From assembly GCA_016124855.1 (NCBI GenBank), contig WGMX01000010.1, positions 62,001 to 126,000 of the forward strand: a stretch of DNA of 64,000 nt, read 5' to 3'. A model generated the notes under the pieces. The model was not told the DNA's origin and did no database searches. It saw nothing but the letters and a program-made list of their open reading frames with translations. The translations under genes and the position numbers were made by a program. Source of the DNA: Anaerolineaceae bacterium (lineage in GTDB: Bacteria; Chloroflexota; Anaerolineae; Aggregatilineales; Phototrophicaceae). Shown one piece after another: positions 1 to 9,665 of this stretch; the first letter of the stretch is position 1; each line of letters begins with the position of its first letter.

Positions 1-284
1 TCATGGTTAGCAACTGAGCGAAATGGTGTACGAATGAGCTCACGATGCATCCGTACCACATAGGGAATAACGGTGCGTACAGATGGAAAGAGTTGGAGTA
101 ACTCATCACGTTGGTCTTTTAGCTCAGATCGATCAATGCTTACAAATCCTACATCATCTGCACCCGCCGAAATTACCAGTTCACGTAACCAAACGGCATC
201 AAGAGGCTCAGTACGCCTTTCCAAAATATCAACTAGACGAGGCTCCATCTTCTTGACAGTGGGATGTTCATTCAATCTGGACAT
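1..284 (-). CDS. 4Fe-4S / epoxyqueuosine reductase-like protein, N-terminal part (runs off window)
   Basis: Reading leftward from ATG at 284, the frame stays open to the window edge (94 codons). The start has a Shine-Dalgarno-like GAGGTAG a few bases upstream and lies 8 bases after the stop of the SDR gene, so the two are probably co-transcribed. Visible features are the segment ISAGADDVGFVSID (about residues 37-50), then LFPSVRTVIPYVVRM and IRTPFRSVAN. From memory these resemble the N-terminal part of QueG-like 4Fe-4S proteins of unknown substrate. The cysteine clusters that would prove this lie outside the window, so the assignment is tentative. Confidence 0.55.
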   Translation of the reverse strand, partial: MSRLNEHPTVKKMEPRLVDILERRTEPLDAVWLRELVISAGADDVGFVSIDRSELKDQRDELLQLFPSVRTVIPYVVRMHRELIRTPFRSVANH

Positions 285-292
285 CTTCTACC

Positions 293-1153
293 TCACATAG
301 ACTCAATTGACGGATTGTTTGAATTAGGCTTCTGATGCTGTGTCATACCTTTCATGATTTGCCCCATCGCACGAACTCGTCCCCATCGTGGCAATAGTGC
401 CAACGAAAGTTCAAGAAACATTGATAGCCAGCCGGGTCGAACGGTTGTCCGCTTTCCCAGCGCGTTTAATGTTGTTTGAGCGACCTGATCCGGTTTGAGT
501 GCAAGCTTCATCCGCATATCTGCTTGTGTAGCAAAACCACTGTGAATAGGTCCGGGTGCTGACGCAATAATATCAACTCCAAATGGCGATAGTTCCGTCT
601 GAAGTCCCTCGGCAAGCGATTGGATATAGGCTTTGGTGGCGGCGTAATTTGCAGATAAAGGCACACCCTGAAATGCAACCAGAGAACTCATCAAAACCAT
701 TCCACCCCGTTTTTGTTGCGCAAAGCGTCGTCCGAAATGGTGGCTCATGGCGAGTACGGCCCGGCAATTCACATTGAGCATATTAAGTTCACGATCTAGA
801 GGCAACTCAATAAACTGACCTGCTGTACCAAATCCTGCACAGGCGACAAGCAATCCGATATCTAGATGGCTAGTTTCTGCTAAGACACTGTCGACGGCCG
901 TTTCGTCACTAAGGTCCGCTGGAATGGAGACCGCATCGATGCCATATCTGTCAGATAGTTCAGAAGCTAGTTGTTCTAAAAGGAAGCTTCGCCGCGCCAC
1001 GAGAACAAGATTTAACCCAGCCTCGGCAAGGCAAAGTGCCATTGCCCGACCAATTCCGTCCGACGCACCTGTTACGACAGCCCATGAACCGTATTTCACA
1101 CGCCAGCGCTCTTGTTGTGGTGTAAGGGATAATCGTTTCACTTCGACTGACAT
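293..1153 (-). CDS. Short-chain dehydrogenase/reductase (SDR family)
   Basis: This 286-residue classical SDR has a Rossmann fold binding NAD(P)H. The cofactor loop TGASDGIG is at residues 28-35, ACAG (a variant of the usual NNAG) near 104-107, a catalytic Ser near 157 in VLMSS, and the YAATK catalytic Tyr170/Lys174. The C-terminal ~60 residues are basic with a hydrophobic stretch. Family members reduce or oxidise small alcohols, ketones or acyl groups; the substrate cannot be read here. It is the first gene after a strong leftward promoter (1189-1217) framed by palindromes, so it is probably repressor-controlled together with the QueG-like gene downstream. The start has GAGG six bases upstream. 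Confidence 0.9.
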   Translation of the reverse strand: MSVEVKRLSLTPQQERWRVKYGSWAVVTGASDGIGRAMALCLAEAGLNLVLVARRSFLLEQLASELSDRYGIDAVSIPADLSDETAVDSVLAETSHLDIGLLVACAGFGTAGQFIELPLDRELNMLNVNCRAVLAMSHHFGRRFAQQKRGGMVLMSSLVAFQGVPLSANYAATKAYIQSLAEGLQTELSPFGVDIIASAPGPIHSGFATQADMRMKLALKPDQVAQTTLNALGKRTTVRPGWLSMFLELSLALLPRWGRVRAMGQIMKGMTQHQKPNSNNPSIESM

Positions 1154-1172
1154 ACCTCACCTCGCCTAAATA

Positions 1173-1218
1173 GTTGACACTGTCTACTAATATACCGTTA
1201 GAGGTTGACGGTGTCAAC
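1173..1218. promoter_or_regulatory. Paired palindromic operator overlapping the SDR promoter
   Basis: GTTGACGGTGTCAAC at 1204-1218 is a perfect inverted repeat (GTTGAC-N3-GTCAAC). A second, imperfect copy, GTTGACACTGTCTAC, lies at 1173-1187. One covers the -35 box and the other the expected transcription start of the leftward promoter. Two sites about three helical turns apart is the arrangement expected for a dimeric TetR/MarR-type repressor, which is not itself encoded in the visible neighbourhood. Confidence 0.65.
1189..1217 (-). promoter_or_regulatory. Sigma70-type promoter for the SDR operon
   Basis: On the minus strand TTGACA (1217-1212) is followed after exactly 17 bases by TATATT (1194-1189). 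This is a near-consensus housekeeping promoter 36 bases upstream of the SDR start codon. The -35 box lies inside one arm of the palindrome at 1204-1218. Confidence 0.75.
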
Positions 1219-1465
1219 TTTTGGGTCGAAAAGGTCAATATCTCCATAAATTACTAGGTATACAGTCCTCAATAATTCGAGATTTCATTCAGCATAAGTC
1301 AATCAGTTTCGTCAAAAACTGCTGAACTAAGGAAACCTACAGTTGCCAATCTCCATATCGTTGAAACGGCTTCATAATCTTCAGAAGATATCCAGAATTG
1401 CTCCAGCAAATATGGAGAGAGGTATTTCAGAATGCAAGCGTGAACACAGTTATGGAGAATTCGGA

Positions 1466-2650
1466 ATGATCCTAAGACGCACATATCTCGTTTTAGACGC
1501 GGTTTTGATAGTACTGGCTATCAGCTCAGGAACTGCTCTCGCATCCCCAATAAATAATCGAACAGCACAGCAGCCACCTGCCACACAAGTGCCTACAAGC
1601 GCTATATTGTCAGTTCAAATTCCGGCACAAACGACAACCAGTGTATCAGCACTAGGCACAGTTGAAGCAGCGACGGTGGTTACCCTTTACTTCCAGACCT
1701 CAGGTACCGTCAAAAGTGTTTATGTCAAATTAGGCGATACGGTACAAGCCAACGAAGTGCTGGCGGATTTGGACGATACCGATGCATGGAACACCTACCA
1801 CCAAGCGGTCTTGAACCTCGAAAAAGCCCAGCTTACAGTCGACACGCTCTACGATCCCCCTACGGAAGAAGATATCCGCACGGCCAAAGCCAATATTGCC
1901 AGCGCACAAGCAGCGTACAGTGAGGTCGCCAATGGCACGTCTTCCGCCGAGGTACAGTCTGCGCAGCTTTCCTATGACAAAGCCCTACAAAAGCTCGAAG
2001 CCTTGAAAGCGGAACGTGCCCATATGAACGGTTCCGATAATGAAATTGCCCTCCAAGAAGCCGAAATTGGTGAACAGTCATTTAACGTGGAAATTGCTCG
2101 CCTTCAGTTAGTCGATAAGCAAACTCCCGACAGTGCCTCGTTATGGCAGGCGTCGACCAAAATTCAGCAGCAGCAGCTCCAACTGGACAAGTTGTACGCA
2201 GGTCCTAGCCAATCCGAAATCGATAGTGCCCAAGTGTCATTATTGAACGCGCAGGCTGCTGTGCAAGATGCCCAGACTACTTTACGCCGTATGCAGTTGG
2301 TCTCGCCGATAAGTGGAACGGTCACTGCCATCAATATCGGCGCTCGAGACTCAGTTGGGCAAACGGTAGCCGCCGTTGAAATTTCGGACTTCACCCATCT
2401 TCGCATTACGGTGCCTGTTAATGAATTGGATGTTACCAAAATCAAGGAAAGTTCCAGTGCGGAGATCAAAATTGATGCTTTATCCGGGCTTAAGTTCTCC
2501 GGTAAGGTCGAGAATATTGGCTGGATTAGCAGTACCAATAGTGATGGTATCGTGACTTACGAGGTACAAGTAGGGTTTGATACACAAGACAAACAAGTAC
2601 GAATTGGAATGAGTGGCGAAGTGACAATTGATACAGGAAGTGCTTCATGA
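1466..2650 (+). CDS. HlyD/RND-type periplasmic adaptor (membrane fusion) protein
   Basis: This is the adaptor subunit of an ABC exporter. I take ATG 1466 as the start because GGAG lies eight bases upstream and the product then begins with a clean signal or anchor segment (RTYLVLDAVLIVLAISSG). The frame is open back to 1343, but that stretch does not look like protein. The order is signal segment, biotinyl-lipoyl half (SGTVKSVYVKLGDTVQANEV), an alpha-helical hairpin rich in Ala/Gln/Glu, the second lipoyl half (SPISGTVTAINIGARDSVG) and a beta-barrel end. Its last 4 bases overlap a second adaptor gene (ATGA), and ATPase and permease genes follow, so it heads an export operon. Confidence 0.85.
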   Translation: MILRRTYLVLDAVLIVLAISSGTALASPINNRTAQQPPATQVPTSAILSVQIPAQTTTSVSALGTVEAATVVTLYFQTSGTVKSVYVKLGDTVQANEVLADLDDTDAWNTYHQAVLNLEKAQLTVDTLYDPPTEEDIRTAKANIASAQAAYSEVANGTSSAEVQSAQLSYDKALQKLEALKAERAHMNGSDNEIALQEAEIGEQSFNVEIARLQLVDKQTPDSASLWQASTKIQQQQLQLDKLYAGPSQSEIDSAQVSLLNAQAAVQDAQTTLRRMQLVSPISGTVTAINIGARDSVGQTVAAVEISDFTHLRITVPVNELDVTKIKESSSAEIKIDALSGLKFSGKVENIGWISSTNSDGIVTYEVQVGFDTQDKQVRIGMSGEVTIDTGSAS

Positions 2651-4227
2651 ACATGTTGTTACCGATCATTATTAGTGTCTTAATTGTCGTAATCGCCGGC
2701 CTCATTCTTGTGTGGTGGTTAACAGGGCGAATCGTCGGGAAAGGGCTGCGCCGTCTCTTACGAACCATTGCAGTTCCCGGCTATATCATAGCGTTGCTCG
2801 CTATTGGTCTTACGACCGTACGATCTCAGCTTCCGGCTGGACCACAGACTCAAGCCCTCTCTACAGTCAGCGAAAGTACAACAGTTGAAGTGGGTTCGCT
2901 CACACAAACGCTTAAAGCCACGGGAACGCTGGATGTCGCCGAAAACACCGTTTTGAACTTTAAAACGTCGGCTCCTGTGGCAGCAGTCATGGTCAAAGTC
3001 GGCGACCACGTTAAGGCTGGTGATGTGCTGGCGACTGCGGATACTACTGACTTAGAAGCAAAAGTGCGTGATGCACAGATTTCGTTAACACAGGCGCAAA
3101 ATTCGCTCAATGAGCTTACCGCTCCACCGCGTGACATCGATATCAAGATTTACAAAGCCGATATTGAAGCTTCAAAGGCCAGTTTGAGTGTCGCAGCAGG
3201 TACAGGCTCAAGCGCCAACGACATTCAAATTGCGGAGTACAAAGCTGAAATTGCCAAGAACCAACTGTGGCAAGGCCAGTTGAACCGCGACATCTCAAAT
3301 GATAATACACCACATAACCCCAATGCCTATAACGCCTACTCTGATCAAATTAAGACTGACTCGTCTCTTGCACAGAGTGAATCCAGCGTCCAAATTGCTG
3401 AAGCGGATGCTTCTGCGACCGCCAGCAATGGGCCGAACCAAAGTTCGTTAGGATCCGCCAATGCATCGCTGGTGAGCGCCCAAGCGAACCTCGATAGCTT
3501 GCTAGCCGGAGCAACCGATACTGAAGTCCGTCAAGCGAAAATTGCCGTCGAAACAGCACAGCTTTCGCTGGATGCGGCCAAAAAATCTCTCGATGATGCC
3601 ACAATCAAAGCTCCTTTTGATGGGCTGGTAGCAGCAGTCGATATTGTGAAAGGCGAAGTGCCACCAGCCACAGGTGCGATTACCATGCTCGATACCAGCC
3701 GATTCACAACTACTATCGCAGTGGATGAGAAAGACATTGCATCATTGCAACTCGGGCAGAGTGTCAACCTAACGGTTCAAGCCATCGGCAACAGCAGCAT
3801 ACCCGCGACCGTTACGCGAATCGAACCGGCGCCGAAAACTTCCTCAGGGTTAGTGACCTATAACGTCGAAGTGACTTTGAACAGCGCCGACGCGAAACTT
3901 CGCCCCGGCATGAGTACCGTTGCCAATGTGGTACTTGGCCAGCAGGATAATGTCATTGTCGTACCGAATCGCTTTATTACCACTGACGCGACCACCCAGA
4001 AATCAACTGTCAAAGTGCAGACAGCAGCCGGTACATACTCTGATGTGCCGGTAACGATTGGCGCACATACCGACTCGGATAGTGTCATTACCAGCGGAGT
4101 CTCAGTCGGTCAAACGCTTGTTATTTTAGCAGCAACAACTACGGCCCCCGGCAGTTTCTTCCCCGCACCACCCGGCGGCGGCGCAGGTGGGCCGGGTGGT
4201 GGTGGCTTCCCCGGCGGTGGAGGTTAA
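2647..4227 (+). CDS. Second HlyD/MacA-type adaptor protein with two N-terminal membrane segments
   Basis: This 526-residue MacA-like adaptor starts inside the previous stop codon (ATGA). Two hydrophobic segments (about residues 4-26 and 42-58) replace a normal signal peptide. Next come a lipoyl half (SAPVAAVMVKVGDHVKAGDV), a long helical hairpin, a second lipoyl half (APFDGLVAAVDIVKGE) and a beta-barrel/membrane-proximal domain with VTRIEPAPKTSSGLVTYNVE. The tail is almost pure Gly/Pro. Two adaptors in tandem is unusual; they may form a mixed ring or serve the two permeases separately. Three bases separate it from the ATPase gene. Confidence 0.87.
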   Translation: MNMLLPIIISVLIVVIAGLILVWWLTGRIVGKGLRRLLRTIAVPGYIIALLAIGLTTVRSQLPAGPQTQALSTVSESTTVEVGSLTQTLKATGTLDVAENTVLNFKTSAPVAAVMVKVGDHVKAGDVLATADTTDLEAKVRDAQISLTQAQNSLNELTAPPRDIDIKIYKADIEASKASLSVAAGTGSSANDIQIAEYKAEIAKNQLWQGQLNRDISNDNTPHNPNAYNAYSDQIKTDSSLAQSESSVQIAEADASATASNGPNQSSLGSANASLVSAQANLDSLLAGATDTEVRQAKIAVETAQLSLDAAKKSLDDATIKAPFDGLVAAVDIVKGEVPPATGAITMLDTSRFTTTIAVDEKDIASLQLGQSVNLTVQAIGNSSIPATVTRIEPAPKTSSGLVTYNVEVTLNSADAKLRPGMSTVANVVLGQQDNVIVVPNRFITTDATTQKSTVKVQTAAGTYSDVPVTIGAHTDSDSVITSGVSVGQTLVILAATTTAPGSFFPAPPGGGAGGPGGGGFPGGGG

Positions 4228-4229
4228 TC

Positions 4230-5039
4230 ATGGCGACATCAGCACCTTCGCATCAATCTGCGGTCATCGACATCCAAGGTATCACCAAGTCTTACAAAAC
4301 AGGCGAAATAGACCTACAGGTACTTAAGGGGATTGATCTCAAAATCGAGAAAGGGGAGTTTGTCTCTATCATGGGTCCATCCGGTTCTGGAAAAAGTACG
4401 TTGATGAATATTCTCGGAGCGCTGGACCAACCAACAACGGGCACCTATCTCTTGGATGGAACGGATGTTGCACAGCTTAATCAACACGATTTGGCGGTTA
4501 TACGGAGCAAGAAGATTGGGTTCGTGTTCCAAAACTTTAATCTGCTTAAACGCACTACGGCACTGCGCCAAGTCGAACTACCGATGTTGTATTCCGCGGC
4601 GAAAGGACGCTCTCAAAAAGCTAAAGCTGCGCTGGAGTCAGTTGGATTGGGCGAACGTCTCAATCATCTTCCCAGCGAACTTTCAGGTGGGCAGCAGCAG
4701 CGTGTGGCTATTGCCCGGGCTCTGGTAGGTGAACCATCTATCATCCTAGCAGACGAACCCACCGGTAACTTGGATAGCCGAAGTGGTAAAGAAGTCATGC
4801 AGATTTTTCAAGAGCTGAACCGAGAACATGGCATCACCACAATCTTTGTGACACACGACTCATGGATCGCCCGTCACACCAATCGGGTCGTCATGCTGCG
4901 CGATGGCTTGATTATCGCTGATCAAGGTATCACAGACCCGTTAGATGCCAAAACCGCGGAACGGCCTTCGGAAGCAGAAGAGTTAGCGAGCCTGCTTGAA
5001 ACAGCATATTACGGCGGCAAAAAAGAAGAATACAACTGA
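4230..5039 (+). CDS. MacB/LolD-type ABC transporter ATPase
   Basis: This 269-residue ATPase powers the exporter. Walker [10 protein letters not shown] is at residues 49-57, Q-loop Gln near 101, signature LSGGQ at 151-155, Walker B IILADEP from 171 with catalytic Glu176, and H-loop His near 209 (FVTHD). It belongs to the LolD/MacB/FtsE type, which pairs with FtsX-like permeases and drives a piston-like motion rather than substrate passage through the membrane. A C-terminal extension of about 35 charged residues goes beyond the usual domain. The adaptor gene precedes it by 2 bases and the first permease starts 7 bases after its stop. Confidence 0.94.
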   Translation: MATSAPSHQSAVIDIQGITKSYKTGEIDLQVLKGIDLKIEKGEFVSIMGPSGSGKSTLMNILGALDQPTTGTYLLDGTDVAQLNQHDLAVIRSKKIGFVFQNFNLLKRTTALRQVELPMLYSAAKGRSQKAKAALESVGLGERLNHLPSELSGGQQQRVAIARALVGEPSIILADEPTGNLDSRSGKEVMQIFQELNREHGITTIFVTHDSWIARHTNRVVMLRDGLIIADQGITDPLDAKTAERPSEAEELASLLETAYYGGKKEEYN

Positions 5040-5046
5040 GGCTACT

Positions 5047-6285
5047 ATGAACCCAATTGAAACGCTCCGGGTCGCAATGACGGCCATCGCATCCAACCGT
5101 TTACGCGCAATTTTGACCACCTTAGGCATCATGATTGGTGTTTCGGCGGTCGTCATTTTGATGAGCCTCGGAACTGCATTGCAAAGCTATATCGCTAACC
5201 AGTTCACGAGTTTGGGTGCTGATCTGTTGCAAGTCAGCTCAGCCCGCAACCGTGATACCACTACAGGAACCCAACCCCTGACTACCAGCGAAGCCGAAGG
5301 CTTACTCCAATCGGATTTTGCATCCATGATTGCGGCGGTTTCGTGGACCTATAACATCCAAACTGTGGTAAGCGTGAGTGCAAACAGTGTTACGCTTTCG
5401 GTTTCCGGCGTGACACTCAATTACGGCGATGTCAACAACTGGCACACGAAATCCGGGCGGTTCATCACCCAAGACGACATCGACAGCAGCGCTCGTGTCG
5501 CTCTTCTTGACCAGACGACCAGTACTGATTTGTTTGGTACAGCCAGTCCGATTGGCAAAACCGTAACGATCAACAACCAAATATTCACGGTTGTCGGTGT
5601 GATGGCAAGCCGTGCAACCAGTCCATTTTCCCAACAAACGGTGTTGATTCCAGTGACGACCGCCCAAACTCGTTTGGCGAATGTGCGTGTGGCTGGCGAG
5701 GGTTACCGGGTTTCGTCCATTCAGGTGAAGGTGAAGTCAACCGACTCAGCCGACATCACTAAATTGAGCAGTCAGGTAAAAGCCTATTTCCTGAAGGCAC
5801 ACGGCATCACCAGCAGTTCTGCCGCTGATTTCAATATCTTTAGCGCGGCTACTATCTTGGACTCCTTGTCTTCAACCCTCAGCTTACTCACCATTTTTCT
5901 GAGTGCGGTAGCAGGCATCTCTCTGCTGGTGGGGGGGATTGGTGTCATGAACATTATGTTGGTATCTGTCACCGAACGCACCCGTGAAATCGGCTTACGC
6001 AAGGCTGTGGGAGCGCAAGGAGCCACTATTCTGACCCAGTTTTTGATGGAAAGTGTCTTACTGTCCTTAGTGGGTGGTGGTGTGGGGATCCTCATAGCCA
6101 CGACTTTTCTGGGCATCGCCGGACTTATTGTGTCGCAGCTATCGTTGAATGTAACCATCGCTGTGACTCCCTTGTCCGCTTTACTGGCAACCGGGATTAG
6201 TACCGCTATCGGCATTATCTCGGGAGTGTATCCTGCCCGCCGCGCCGCGATCATGAATCCGATTGATGCCTTGAGGTTTGAATAA
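5047..6285 (+). CDS. MacB-like FtsX permease, copy 1
   Basis: This is a 412-residue permease of the MacB/FtsX type. I place the start at ATG 5047, with GAGG overlapping the ATPase stop; the in-frame ATG at 4996 would lie inside the ATPase gene. Layout: first membrane helix about residues 20-42 (ILTTLGIMIGVSAVVILMSL), a ~220-residue extracytoplasmic MacB_PCD domain, then the FtsX domain with three helices and the family signature MNIMLVSVTERTREIGLRKA. It ends PARRAAIMNPIDALRFE, typical of the family. Its stop overlaps the start of the second permease by one base (TAATG). Confidence 0.92.
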   Translation: MNPIETLRVAMTAIASNRLRAILTTLGIMIGVSAVVILMSLGTALQSYIANQFTSLGADLLQVSSARNRDTTTGTQPLTTSEAEGLLQSDFASMIAAVSWTYNIQTVVSVSANSVTLSVSGVTLNYGDVNNWHTKSGRFITQDDIDSSARVALLDQTTSTDLFGTASPIGKTVTINNQIFTVVGVMASRATSPFSQQTVLIPVTTAQTRLANVRVAGEGYRVSSIQVKVKSTDSADITKLSSQVKAYFLKAHGITSSSAADFNIFSAATILDSLSSTLSLLTIFLSAVAGISLLVGGIGVMNIMLVSVTERTREIGLRKAVGAQGATILTQFLMESVLLSLVGGGVGILIATTFLGIAGLIVSQLSLNVTIAVTPLSALLATGISTAIGIISGVYPARRAAIMNPIDALRFE

Positions 6286-7496
6286 TGGTCACATCTGTCT
6301 TCGAAAACTTGCGCCTATCGATCAGTGAAATTTGGACGAACAAACTACGTGCCTTTCTCACCGTATTGGGCATCACCATTGGTATCGCAGCAGTTGTTCT
6401 GCTCCTGTCCTTGGGTCAAGCCGTGCAAGTCTACCTCAATACGCAGTTTGCGTCGCTTGGTGCCAACACCATTACCATCACAGCCAAAGCCGATAAAAAT
6501 GACCGCTTTGATTCACTGACGGAAGAGTTAGCCCAAAAGTTGAGTGACCCTAAACGTGCGCCAGCCGTAGGTTTAGTAATGCCGCAAGCCAGCAGTAATT
6601 ACAGCGTCACCTATGCCAATAATCAATTCACGGTCAATGTAGTCGGCGGGACGACCGATTATCTGACAGCCCAAAATCGCACTGTTAGTAAGGGACGTTT
6701 CTTTAGTGCAGATGAATACCAACAAAGTATCCAAGTTGCCGTTATTGGCAGCACCACAGCAGAAAATCTGTTTGGTGTTGGTGATCCGATTGATCAAACC
6801 ATACGGGTGCAAACGGCGTTGGTTCAAGTTATTGGCGTATTCAAAACAGCCGGTAGCAACGATGACATTGTTGTCATGCCACTGACTACCTTTAAGACTC
6901 GTCTAAAAAACAGCTACACCGCCGATGGTCAAGCTGTCATCAATACCATTATCGTCCAAGCTGTGGACTCGACGAAGGTGGATACAGCGACCACACAACT
7001 GAAGACCATCCTACGTGAAGAACGTGGTATAAGCGAAGGTGAAACAGATAACTTCACAGTATCCACCGCCGCGACAATCGCATCGACACTCAACAGTATT
7101 GTCCAGATATTGATAATCTTCTTGGCTGCGGTGGCAGGAATATCCTTGCTGGTTGGCGGCATTAATATCATGAACATCATGCTAGTGTCGATCACCGAAC
7201 GCACCCGGGAAATTGGCCTGCGGAAGGCCGTCGGCGCTCAGTTTTCGGACATAGTGATTCTCTTCCTTATCCAAGCCATCGTTCTGACCTTAATTGGTGG
7301 GGTCGTTGGTGTAATGATTGCTTGGGGCGCATCCGCCATCATCAGCGCCATTGTTCCTGATTTTTCGGTGATTGTTCAGTCCACCAGCATTATCTTCGCT
7401 GTGGGGATCTCGACCGTGATAGGTTTGTTCTTTGGCGTCTATCCGGCTTCTAGAGCAGCTCAGTTGAATCCGATTGACGCACTGCGTTACGAGTAA
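6285..7496 (+). CDS. MacB-like FtsX permease, copy 2
   Basis: This 403-residue paralogue of the preceding permease has the same plan: N-terminal helix (FLTVLGITIGIAAVVLLLSL), MacB_PCD ectodomain, three C-terminal helices with NIMNIMLVSITERTREIGLR, and the end PASRAAQLNPIDALRYE. The two are clearly related in the FtsX part and much less in the ectodomain. That fits a heterodimeric permease sharing the single ATPase, although two alternative homodimers cannot be excluded. The start overlaps the previous stop by one base, which implies translational coupling. Confidence 0.92.
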   Translation: MVTSVFENLRLSISEIWTNKLRAFLTVLGITIGIAAVVLLLSLGQAVQVYLNTQFASLGANTITITAKADKNDRFDSLTEELAQKLSDPKRAPAVGLVMPQASSNYSVTYANNQFTVNVVGGTTDYLTAQNRTVSKGRFFSADEYQQSIQVAVIGSTTAENLFGVGDPIDQTIRVQTALVQVIGVFKTAGSNDDIVVMPLTTFKTRLKNSYTADGQAVINTIIVQAVDSTKVDTATTQLKTILREERGISEGETDNFTVSTAATIASTLNSIVQILIIFLAAVAGISLLVGGINIMNIMLVSITERTREIGLRKAVGAQFSDIVILFLIQAIVLTLIGGVVGVMIAWGASAIISAIVPDFSVIVQSTSIIFAVGISTVIGLFFGVYPASRAAQLNPIDALRYE

Positions 7497-7514
7497 TCGA
7501 AAGGTATAAACATT

Positions 7515-8837
7515 ATGGGCACACTCATTTCCTTAAGTCCCTATCTGGTTTTCATTTATGCACTCTATGCCTTAGTGCAATCCATCCGTCATCAACGGCA
7601 AGGCATCAAGGCTCTTCTTCTTGCTCTAATTGTTGTAGCAGTGCCGGTCGTGTTGTATCTCACCAGCAGCGACTTTTTGGCGAGAATCAATATGATGAGT
7701 GCTATGGCAGCCAGCGCAGCCCTGATGTGCGTCATTGGTATCGTCGTGCTGTTCATCGAACGTCGCGACCCCAAGCGCGATAAACAACGCTCTTATGGAA
7801 TACTCGGTATTGGCGTGGGTCTATTGATGGCAGTCGCCATCGTGGGTGGAACGATGACCCAGAGCATCTCTCCATCACAGTTGGCTGGTTTCGGCAACAC
7901 ATCAGGTAGCAATGGTGCCTTGCTCAACATATCAGCTCCCAGTGTAGGAACCACAGTTGGTCAGGGTTCAGTTCCTGCCAGCACAGCGGCAGCAGTCGCT
8001 GCTCAAACGCTCATCTCCCAAACCGGCTTGTCGGCAGCAGACTTGACAGCCAAGATTAAAAATGGGAATACTATTGCTCAGTTAGTAACTGCCCACAATG
8101 GAGATATAACCGCTGTCAAAAAGGCGATTGCTGCTGTGTTTGATGAGTTAAAGGCTGCTGGTGGGATGCAGGCCAAGATGATGAGCAGCTTAGGGAGCGA
8201 TTCGTTAGATATTGCCAGCAAATTAGTCGAGGGCCAACTTCCGGCGCAAATCCAACAACTTGTAACAACACAAATGGTTTCGGGCAATGCTGCACCGCCA
8301 CAAGGTGCCGCTGGTTTCGCGCCGCCCTCTGGTGCTAATACCAATGCCTCTGAAGCGAGTTCACCTGCCGCAGCCGCGCCACCGACAGCCAGTGGGGGTT
8401 TTGTGTCCGCTAGCAGCAACAATCAAACGCAGGCACAAGCTCCTGCAACAGCCACACCGACAACCGTACCAACCTTAGCTCCAACCGAGGTAGTTGCACG
8501 TCCCACTTTGATTATTTTCCCTTCATCGACCCCAACAACTGCCGCCTCGACATCAAGTGGTGCTGCCACAGCATCCACCGCCACCGTTGCCTCGATTGAG
8601 AATTCGCAAGCGACCTGCACTATCGTTATCGACTACAATTTGAATCTGCGTGATAAGCCCACTCAAGAAGATAGCACTGTATTTCTGTCTATACCATTTG
8701 GTACGACGGTTACAACCAATGGTCGGAATGCAGATAATTGGTATAAAGTAACCTATGAGGGAAAAACTGGATGGGTCAGCGGAGATTATGTGACTGCACA
8801 AGCATCGTGTAACCAACTCGCGAACATTTCGGGATGA
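7515..8837 (+). CDS. Membrane-anchored protein with four N-terminal helices and a C-terminal SH3b domain
   Basis: This 440-residue protein is last in the exporter operon. Four predicted membrane segments occupy about residues 5-130. A helical, Ala-rich middle follows (LSAADLTAKIKNGNTIAQL, reminiscent of small repeats found in cell-wall proteins), then a long Ala/Pro/Thr/Ser-rich linker. The last ~75 residues form a bacterial SH3 domain (YNLNLRDKP, then NADNWYKVTYEGKTGWVSGDY). SH3b domains bind cell-wall or other surface polymers, so it probably sits outside the membrane beside the exporter. Its exact role is unknown; it could be exporter-associated or simply co-transcribed. Confidence 0.8.
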   Translation: MGTLISLSPYLVFIYALYALVQSIRHQRQGIKALLLALIVVAVPVVLYLTSSDFLARINMMSAMAASAALMCVIGIVVLFIERRDPKRDKQRSYGILGIGVGLLMAVAIVGGTMTQSISPSQLAGFGNTSGSNGALLNISAPSVGTTVGQGSVPASTAAAVAAQTLISQTGLSAADLTAKIKNGNTIAQLVTAHNGDITAVKKAIAAVFDELKAAGGMQAKMMSSLGSDSLDIASKLVEGQLPAQIQQLVTTQMVSGNAAPPQGAAGFAPPSGANTNASEASSPAAAAPPTASGGFVSASSNNQTQAQAPATATPTTVPTLAPTEVVARPTLIIFPSSTPTTAASTSSGAATASTATVASIENSQATCTIVIDYNLNLRDKPTQEDSTVFLSIPFGTTVTTNGRNADNWYKVTYEGKTGWVSGDYVTAQASCNQLANISG

Positions 8838-8941
8838 TTGAATGATCAATATGAGCAGGATGTATTGTTAAATATTCCTCCTCATCTGGAGACTTACCAT
8901 ATCTTGCCTAAAATCCAGTTAAAGAAAAAGGGTATTGTGTT

Positions 8942-9661
8942 ATGACGGAAGCAAGAGAGTATTCAGGAGGATCACGAATACTTGTAGTCGATGACGACAA
9001 AGAAATCGTCCGAGTCCTAAGAGCTTATCTAGAGAAAGAAGGTTATATAGTCTTCACGGCCTACGACGGAGAAACCGCAATGCATATTTTAGCGCGTGAG
9101 CATCCTCAGCTTGCGGTTCTTGATATTATGATGCCGGGTAAGGATGGGATAGAAGTCACACGACTGATTCGTGCCAGCTCCCAGTTGAGACAAACTTACG
9201 TTCTCATGCTAACGGCTAAGGTCGATGATGTTGATAAGGTAATTGGTCTGGAATTTGGAGCAGATGATTACATTACCAAGCCCTTCAACCCAAGAGAACT
9301 CGTTGCCCGGGTACGCGCATCATTCAGGCGCATGGAATTGAAGGAAGCCAAGACTGAAAAAGTGTATTTCTATCGCGATTTAATCGTGGATATTGGTCGA
9401 CGTAAAGTCACATTAAGCGGTAAAGTCGTTGAGCTAACGCCAACTGAATTTAATCTGTTGTCGATTTTGATCGAGCGTCCCAGCTTTACCTGCACACGCG
9501 AAGAGTTATTACAACGTGGACTCGGCTATCAGTATGAAACCATGGAGCGCACGCTTGATAGTCATATTTACCACCTGCGTAAGAAAATCGAGCCTGACCC
9601 CAACAAACCGATCTATATTGAAACTGTGTATGGCGTGGGTTATCGTTTGGGGGAACCTTGA
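8942..9661 (+). CDS. OmpR/PhoB-family response regulator
   Basis: This 239-residue two-domain transcription factor has an N-terminal receiver with the acidic pair in VVDDD (about residues 16-20), phospho-acceptor Asp61 in VLDIMMPG and conserved Lys113 in TKPF. A C-terminal winged helix contains LTPTEFNLLSIL and GVGYRLGEP. Phosphorylation by the kinase encoded 4 bases downstream should control its DNA binding. A natural guess at its target is the exporter operon just upstream, by analogy with exporter/two-component pairs in other bacteria. It has its own leader of about 100 bases, with AAGGG upstream of the start. Confidence 0.95.
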   Translation: MTEAREYSGGSRILVVDDDKEIVRVLRAYLEKEGYIVFTAYDGETAMHILAREHPQLAVLDIMMPGKDGIEVTRLIRASSQLRQTYVLMLTAKVDDVDKVIGLEFGADDYITKPFNPRELVARVRASFRRMELKEAKTEKVYFYRDLIVDIGRRKVTLSGKVVELTPTEFNLLSILIERPSFTCTREELLQRGLGYQYETMERTLDSHIYHLRKKIEPDPNKPIYIETVYGVGYRLGEP

Positions 9662-9665
9662 CTTT

